The notes under the pieces: model-generated
What the model saw: the letters and a program-made list of their open reading frames with translations, nothing else
Database searches by the model: none
What the model was told of the DNA's origin: nothing
Translations under genes and position numbers: made by a program
In this document: positions 57,666 to 64,000 of the stretch, one piece after another
How the letters are laid out: every line of letters starts with the position of its first letter
Numbering within the stretch: the first letter of the stretch is position 1
DNA from: Melastoma dodecandrum
Taxonomy: Eukaryota; Streptophyta; Magnoliopsida; Myrtales; Melastomataceae
Assembly: GCA_029817715.1 (NCBI GenBank)
Contig: JARUPY010000409.1
Span: 1 to 64,000 of the forward strand
DNA length: 64,000 bases
Direction of reading: 5' to 3'

Positions 57666-59130
57666 TGGAAATAGTATCGTACCATAAAAAAGTGTTTAGC
57701 ATTTGTGAGTGGAACATACCTTAGCATGAGGGTTTGGATTTTGAAATCATGGGGCAGCTTGAGATTGTTTGCATTTCCCATATGCACTTCTTGCCGAAGT
57801 TATTGACTACGAATTATATGAATGTGAGATGTTCTATATGTATGCACAGAAATTTCACTTTTTCAAAGAAGAACACTCGTGCGCTAGTTTATAATGAAAA
57901 GTCTTCCTTACATCTCTCAAGGCTCACTCAAAGTATCTTTATATGCTATTGGAGTGGGAATTTCGATTCCTTTGAAATGAATGCTCATGGGCTAGTTGAA
58001 AGGTACTTTGATTTCAGTTATAATGTAGGCTTGGTGTAAGACCGTATTTTATTAAAGGATCAATCTTTAAGAAAGAAGGCAAGTCAAAGAATCTCATAGA
58101 AGAAGGCTCAAAATGCAAGGCATCACCTTTAAGTGTGGTTCTCCCAACGCGGATTTGCTTATCGACACAATGCCCTAAGGCATATGTATGATGGTATATG
58201 AGGGTAGGAGTAGGTTGAGAAATGTTATCGAAGAATGAGGCTTTCGAACTTGAAGAATTTGTCCCTAATCGACAATTGCATTTAATGGGGATATATTTTA
58301 TTAGGGTCTAAAACAATTATCCCCTTTTTTTCTTTTCTGATATTTTGCTTTTGCGGCCATCATATTTCGGCCCGTGTGTCTAACTTTGCTTTTTTTTTTA
58401 AACTATGCTCAAGGGCTTTCTTTTCTGTTTTTGCCTACGTATCATTTTTTAATATTCAGAAAGACTGAATTCTTCGGAATTGATTATGAGATGTATTGGA
58501 ATGGTCAAAAAATGATAGGAGTATTGTGTCGACTTACAAAATCAACTAGGGATGTACTTCACACTCAAGCTTGAGGAAGTGACACATTTGCTCCTGAGTC
58601 CTATTCGAAAGTTGAGACTACAAAAACTCTTTTACCTTGATGTGAGGCGACTCTTTGACTTGAAAGGGTAATTTTTTTTTCAAAAAATCTCCACTTTGGC
58701 TAGGAATGACTAGCAATGGTAAATTGTTTGGGGATAAGAAAAAAATGATCGATGTCGTCCTAGCAGGAGCATTTTCCGTCAAAAGGATTTCTCTCCCACT
58801 CCAATGCTATCATGTATGATTTTCTCGCAAGTGTTTCACTCAACTATCGAAAAGGTATGTGTTTGTGGATAGATTTGTCTAGCACACAAGTGTTCCGCTA
58901 GGAAAGTATTTCGGATTTTGGCTAAAACTATTTGAAAATGCATGATATATGAACATGACACATGCTTTTTTTCACATTATAATTTTACCTATAATGTTCG
59001 CTTAGACATTGAGGCCCTAACAACGCTTGATCGTTGCCCAGTCAGAGCATCTAACAATGCTCAATTGTTGCCCCATTAGAGCATATGTATAGAAGGGAGG
59101 GATGGATTAGTTTCTAGTTTTATATGATTT
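57666..59130 (-). other. Presumed 3' UTR of Tat-2
   Basis: Non-coding sequence between the integrase end and the minisatellite, with short scattered frames and a small repeat around 59010-59085 (acaacgcttgatcgttgccc and acaatgctcaattgttgccc). No LTR is recognised left of it. Confidence 0.5.
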
Positions 59131-59133
59131 AAA

Positions 59134-60400
59134 TTAGAACAACACTTCCTTCCACCGCTTCTTTAGTATGGCTTGTGAATCTCGTAAACTTTCATTGATG
59201 CTAAAAATACTTCTGAGGAGAATTATGCCACAAGCAAATGTCATTGAAATTAGTAGATGTAAAATTGTTCCAATAAGAAAATGACACGGGTACAATAACT
59301 TTGTTTTCAGGTATAATAGCGTCGAAGCGAATAGACATTTATTGGCTGAGGTAGAACAGCCCCGTCCATTTTCATTAAGATGAAGGGCCATTCTGAGAAA
59401 GCCTGCTTGACAACATACGGGCCATCGTAGTTGGGGACGAAATTTCCACGAAGGTCTTTGACGTCCGAAATGATTCATTTCAAAACCAAATTGCTAGGCT
59501 TGTATGTCATTGGCTTGACCTTTTTGTTGAAGGCTCGAGACACACGTTCTAGATAACATTGCATGTGATGTGCAGCAACGAGCCTTTTCTTGTCAATGAG
59601 ATCAAAGTGAGTTAAACGATGTTGCACATAATCGTCTTCTGACACATTAACTTCTTGGAGGACTCGGAAAAAAGGAATTTGAACCCCGATAGGCAAAACT
59701 ACTTGTGCTTCATAGACCAGTTCAAAAGGAGTTTCCCAGTTGAGGTGTGTGTCGTCGTTCGGTAGGCAAGTAGCGCATATGAGAGCTTTTTATGCCAGTC
59801 ACGGTATGTAACGACCTTCTTTCGGACGATGTTCTTTATATTCTTCTTTGCAGCTTCCATTGCACCGTTCATCTGTGGATGACATGGTGAGGAGTTGAGA
59901 TGCTTGATTCGAAACTTTTCCCACAACGAGTCAATAATCTTGTTGTTGAAGCTCGTCCCCTTATTAGTCACGAGTAGTTCAGGCACTCCATAGCGAACAA
60001 TTATATTGATGCGAATGAATCGAGCCATGTTCTTCGCTGTAACTTCTTTGAATGATTGGGCTTCTATCTATTTGGTGAAATTGTCAATGGAGACCTGGAT
60101 GAATTGATGACCGTTTGAAGCTTTCAATTGATTGGGCCAATGACATCCATCCCCCACATCGAAACTGGCCATGGTTCAAATAACGGGTACAATCTGGTAG
60201 GGGTACGCGGACTTTGTCGCTGTAAACCTGACATTTATGACATTGACGTACATATGAGATGCAATCTGCTTCAATCGTCAGCCAATAATACCCTTGTCAC
60301 ATAATCTTCTGTGCCAAAGCATATCCATCCATGTATGGACCGTATAGACCTTCGTGAATCTCGGTAATGATTCTCGTGCATCATTCATGTCCACATCTCA
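59134..60400 (-). pseudogene. Tat-2 integrase
   Basis: Minus strand. 59699-60028 has the core (IIVRYGVPELLVTNKGTSFN, HLNSSPCHPQMNGAMEAAKK, DWHKKLSYALLAYRTTTHTS). 59475-59696 continues (VNVSEDDYVQHRLTHFDLID, VLKRVSRAFNKKV-type region). 59134-59478 holds a frame-shifted C-terminal part. The core ...TNKG... keeps the usual spacing, with Asn for the catalytic Asp (TDNG to TNKG). Confidence 0.87.
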
Positions 60401-60476
60401 TGATGGTTGCGGTAAAAGAATTTTTGTACAAGACATCTCCACATAGAAAGTTATTGCGAGAGATGTAAGTGAATTT

Positions 60477-61250
60477 TCACTCTTTCCCGCTACATTCTTC
60501 AGGGAAGTTGCCCATCTGTAAGTGAATTTTGATATCAACGTACCAAGGTTTGTTGTTTGGTTCATTAGTAATGGCAGCGCAACTCGGATTGTGAGAGATG
60601 TCAATTTGTAGGGGCTCGATATCCATCTGTCCAACAAGTGGGATCATTGAAGCCAATGTTGCCAGTGTATCGGAGAAGCGATTCTCTGTTCGAGGTAAGT
60701 AATTTAACTCAATGTCACGGAAGCATTTGATGACATCTTGAAGGTACTCATGATATGGAAGGAGCTTTGCATCACGTGTACGCCGTTGCCATTTGTTTAG
60801 GAGATAATGAGTGTTGAGTCTCAAAGAACGTCAATGTCTTTAATTTACATGTTTAGAGCTGTTGAAGAACGAGGATACATGCATCGTATTTTGCAATGTT
60901 ATTGGTGCATGGAAAAAAAAGACAACTTTCGTGGCGACCAGATAATATTTATCATTAGGAGATATCACAACTGCACCAATACCTAACCCGTTGAGATTAA
61001 CAGCTCCATCGTACATGGTCCATCGTTGATCATCGTCTGCGATTATGATGTTTTCGTCTGGTAATTCGATGTCCAAAAGGATATGCATCTGGTCCTGGAT
61101 AATCAACAATATAATTTGTGATGCTTCGTCCTTTGACAGACTTGGTGGCAATGCATCATATATCAAACTCAGCCAATTGTAGTTGCCATTTAGAGATGCG
61201 TCGACTAAACAAATATTTCAATGGATCATTTTCTGATAGTGAAAATATCT
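60477..61250 (-). pseudogene. Tat-2 second RNase H
   Basis: Minus strand. 60840-61166 has RWTMYDGAVNLNGLGIGAVV and SPNDKYYLVATKVVFF. 60477-60824 has HEYLQDVIKCFRDIELNYLP and RTENRFSDTLATLASM. Same aRH type as in Tat-1, with a base missing in FDGA (MYDGA) and a break at about 60835. Confidence 0.87.
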
Positions 61251-62260
61251 CGTAGTGGAAGGTATATTGTCTTAAATGAAGTACTCAAACCAATGCACAG
61301 CAGGTTAGCTCCAAAATTGTGTAACGGGCTTCACCAGATGTAAACTTCTTGCTCATGTATTAAATATCGTATTCTTTACCATCGTGCGATTATTTTTTCA
61401 AGAGATCTCCTAATGACTCGTCTTGTATAATGAGATAGAGTGTAAGGGGGTGCCCGGTTGTGGTGGGAGTAATACTAGAGGGTTTGATATTTATTGCTTG
61501 ATTTGTTCAAATGCGGCTTGACATTCAATGTTCCAGTCAATCGAGATATTCTTCTTGAGGAGCTTAAATATGAATTTGCAAGCTTTCACCAAATTTGAGA
61601 TGAAACGGGCAATGTGATTGAGCCGACCCATGAAACCTCTAACCTCTTTGGCTGTCTTTAGTGGAGGTAAATTCTGAATGGCATCAACTTTGGCCGAATC
61701 GACTTCGATACCTTGACTGGTGACAACGAAATCGAGTAGCTTGCCCGATGTTGTCCCGAATACGCATTTAGCATGATTCAACCTCAGTTTAAATTTCCTT
61801 AGTCGCTCAAATAATTCTCGAAGAACAGTGACCTGGTCTTCCTCTGCACTCGACTTAGTTAAGATGTCGTCTACGTATACTTCAATTTCTTTATGCATCA
61901 TATGATGAAACGACGTTAGAATGGCTGAGAGGTAAGTTGACCTAACATTCTTCAAGCCAACCGGCATTACTCAATAGCAGAATGTTCCCCAGGGGGTTGT
62001 AAATGTTGTATTTTCCTTATCTTCTTCCGCCATCCGTATATGATTGTAGCCAAAAAAACCATCAATGAAGGAAAAGCGATTGAATCATGTTGTGTTGTCT
62101 ACCAGAACGTCGATATGTGGTAGTGGGAAATCGTCTTTAAGGCTAGCCTTGTTGAGGTCACAATAGTCGACGCACACACGAACTTTGTCATTTTTCTTCA
62201 TTACTGGTACAATATTTGCAACCCATTGAGAATAGCGACCTCGATGAAGTTCACCTTTAG
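61251..62260 (-). pseudogene. Tat-2 reverse transcriptase and first RNase H
   Basis: Minus strand. 61491-61967 is open for 158 codons: MPVGLKNVRSTYLSAILTSF, the catalytic EVYVDDILTKS, VFGTTSGKLLDFVVTSQGIE, RGFMGRLNHIARFISNLVKA. RT sequence upstream of it (61968-62260) and RNase H downstream (61251-61490) are in broken frames. Confidence 0.88.
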
Positions 62261-62798
62261 TAGCTTATCTACTTTCTTTTTAATAGCGATATGAGTTCTC
62301 CTTTATATCGACGCTGCTTCTGTTTTTTGTTCTTGTTCAAGGTTGTAGTAGTCATCAAGCAACTCCGGGTCATGGGTCGAGTCTCCATGTTGCTCTTCAT
62401 ATGGAATTTCGTCTGAGTCCGAAGAGCCATCCTTGTAAGGTAGAAAGATTCATTTGTGAGTGTTATGATGATTAACTTAATGTGATGACAAAAAGAAGCG
62501 GGAGGGCGACATACCTTAGTGAACACGGAACAACTATGAACTGCTCTAGGGAATGCTCATTTTCTTCATCCATCTAACGTTAATTCCCCCCCCCCCCCCA
62601 ACAATTTAAAGGGACAACTCCTAGTGTCCCGTGTTTATTACATATTTGAACTTCCTTGCTAGTCCACGGTAAAAATATAGCAAGGTGACTCAACCTAAAC
62701 AAAGACGCGTTCGTGCGTCCAGAAGCTGGACACAGCGAACTCGACACAGTTCAAAATACTATAAGTAAAAGTAAATGGGTAGAAAGACTCGGAATGAT
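62261..62798 (-). other. Tat-2 linker between protease and RT
   Basis: Degenerate linker with a run of about 15 C at 62588-62602. Short Lys/Thr-rich frame at 62269-62526 in the minus sense. No separate gene. Confidence 0.5.
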
Positions 62799-63660
62799 TC
62801 ACACTTCGACTAATGTGGCGGAGATGAAAGAGGACGGCACTTCATCGACGATGCAGATGGAGAGCTCATTAAATGATAGGATGAGATTCACCACGTCTCC
62901 TATTTTCGAGATGAATGTTTCATGAAGAGGCAGGCAGACTAAGTGCCCCTTCCCGTCTCGATAAGGTTCCTGCGACCGGGATACTTGAAACCTAAGCCGG
63001 TGGTTCCAATCTGGCTTTTGATAGCCGTAATATACCAGCATGCGAGCTGCATTTCGTACCGAAAATGGAATCTCTAGTTTATTAGTTTCTTTCTGCACCA
63101 TGTGGATTATTTCGATCGACTGAGTGGTGTTTGGCTCTTCTTCGGGTTTCGGTATATATGGGAGATCAATCCCATTGCAAATAGGGACGTCACATTCTCC
63201 TTTTACAGTGATGAGCTTGTCTCCAACAACGAACTTAACCCTTTGATGTACAATTGAAGGAACGGTACCAACTATATAGATCCATGGTTGCCCCAAAAGC
63301 ATGTTGAATGAGCCTGCGGCCTCGAGTACATGGAAGGTTGTCTCAAATTTAGTTGGTCCCACGTTAATATCTAGAAGTATTTCTCCCAACACTTTGCTTT
63401 TGGCCCCATCGGAAGCTCGGACAACAAAGTTGTTGGCTCGATACTAGGACTCATCAATGTGGAGTTATTTCAAAACAGTGGCAGGGACGATGTTTACTTA
63501 AGATCCACAACCAATCAACACCGCGGAATCATCATGTCTCAACACTTGACTGTGATAAAAAGTGTCATGTTGTGGGCCTTCCCGAATTTTGGAAGATCTT
63601 CATCGGAGAAAATAATGGATTCTCGAGTGAGAGGGCTTGTCATGAATACATCAAGGTAGG
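62799..63660 (-). pseudogene. Tat-2 protease region and linker
   Basis: Minus strand. 62799-63392 is open for 197 codons: LGEILLDINVGPTKFETTFH, FNMLLGQPWIYIVGTVPSIV, HQRVKFVVGDKLITVKGECD, ICNGIDLPYIP. This is the C-terminal half of the Tat protease with the linker to RT. The active-site part upstream (63400-63660) is frame-broken. Confidence 0.87.
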
Positions 63661-64000
63661 TAACTTCAATTTGTGCAGACACGTGCACTTTAAAAAGGAA
63701 CTTTTGTTAGACATCTCGGTGCTTGTCCAATGAGTTGTTGAGATTGAAAGGATACATAATTGCCTGTTGTTCAACGATATCATATTCACTTGTTCTATTA
63801 AGCTTCACCACCTTCTTAGCTTCTTTGAAGGGTACTTCACTTATCTTCGGAGTTATGGAACTTTTCAATGGCTTAGTTGTAGGGTGACTCGGCTAGAACG
63901 AGTGATTATGTCAGTTTTTCTTTCATTTCCTCCCGATGGAACGCCGACTGAATTTGTTGAAACATTACCTTGCGGCTTATAAATAAATGGTTGGATTGTG
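63661..64000 (-). other. Tat-2 gag/protease junction at right edge
   Basis: Decayed coding sequence in the minus sense that leads into gag beyond the window. No domain can be named from the visible part. Confidence 0.4.

Larger units (their letters stand above)
56815..64000 (-). mobile_element. Tat-lineage Ty3/gypsy retrotransposon (Tat-2), runs off right edge
   Basis: Minus-strand element with protease, RT, second RNase H and integrase in Tat order. It is related to Tat-1 but clearly more decayed. The 5' end (gag, ORF1, LTR) lies beyond 64000. The left boundary is not defined: I include the minisatellite as its probable 3' UTR, but no 3' LTR was found. Confidence 0.82.

Overview
This window is nuclear DNA of a flowering plant. 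Three plant genes show it: a tandem-CCCH/ankyrin zinc-finger gene, an Alfin-like PHD gene with GT-AG introns, and a D53/SMXL6-7-8-type gene. Nearly everything else is nested plant LTR retrotransposons and DNA transposons. I cannot name the species. I see no bacterial or organellar genes, no CRISPR array and no intact tRNA or rRNA gene.

Layout. 1-1480: unassigned, perhaps the 5' part of a minus-strand gene running off the left edge. 2546-4549 (-): RR-TZF protein gene whose C-terminal codons are broken by two opposite single-base frameshifts. 5946-7944 (-): complete five-exon Alfin-like gene, with TGGGCC boxes upstream. 8648-12255: decayed hAT transposon with terminal inverted repeats and a near-perfect 8-bp target duplication. 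12402-30704: non-autonomous LTR retroelement with a tRNA-Phe primer site, split by a 16-kb Tat-lineage Ty3/gypsy element (about 13543-29751, minus strand) that itself carries a probable solo LTR. 30710-37378: remnant of a plus-strand gypsy whose protease region was split by a minus-strand gypsy element (32245-37052), itself internally deleted.

37379-38176 is a repeat unit that recurs inverted at 56024-56728, so the SMXL gene lies between two inverted copies. 39000-41500 holds decayed reverse-transcriptase/RNase H sequence of caulimovirid-like or divergent gypsy type. 43373-43952 is a foldback MITE with a 9-bp duplication just upstream of the SMXL gene (44181-47949, +, three exons). 48480-49720: a deleted gypsy remnant. 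51076-55844: a Ty1/copia element with a perfect 5-bp duplication. 56815-57665: a minisatellite of about 40-bp units. 59130-64000: a second Tat-lineage gypsy element (minus strand) running off the right edge; the minisatellite lies where Tat elements carry their variable 3' UTR.

Function. The three host genes act in unrelated processes: RNA-binding stress regulation (TZF), H3K4me3 reading (Alfin-like) and strigolactone-regulated repression (SMXL). They are not a cluster. The main interest lies in transposon architecture: the tRNA-Phe-primed element that also carries a tRNA-Phe-like internal segment, the satellite-like 3' region, the MITE beside SMXL and the inverted pair around it. I found no convincing new multi-gene system.
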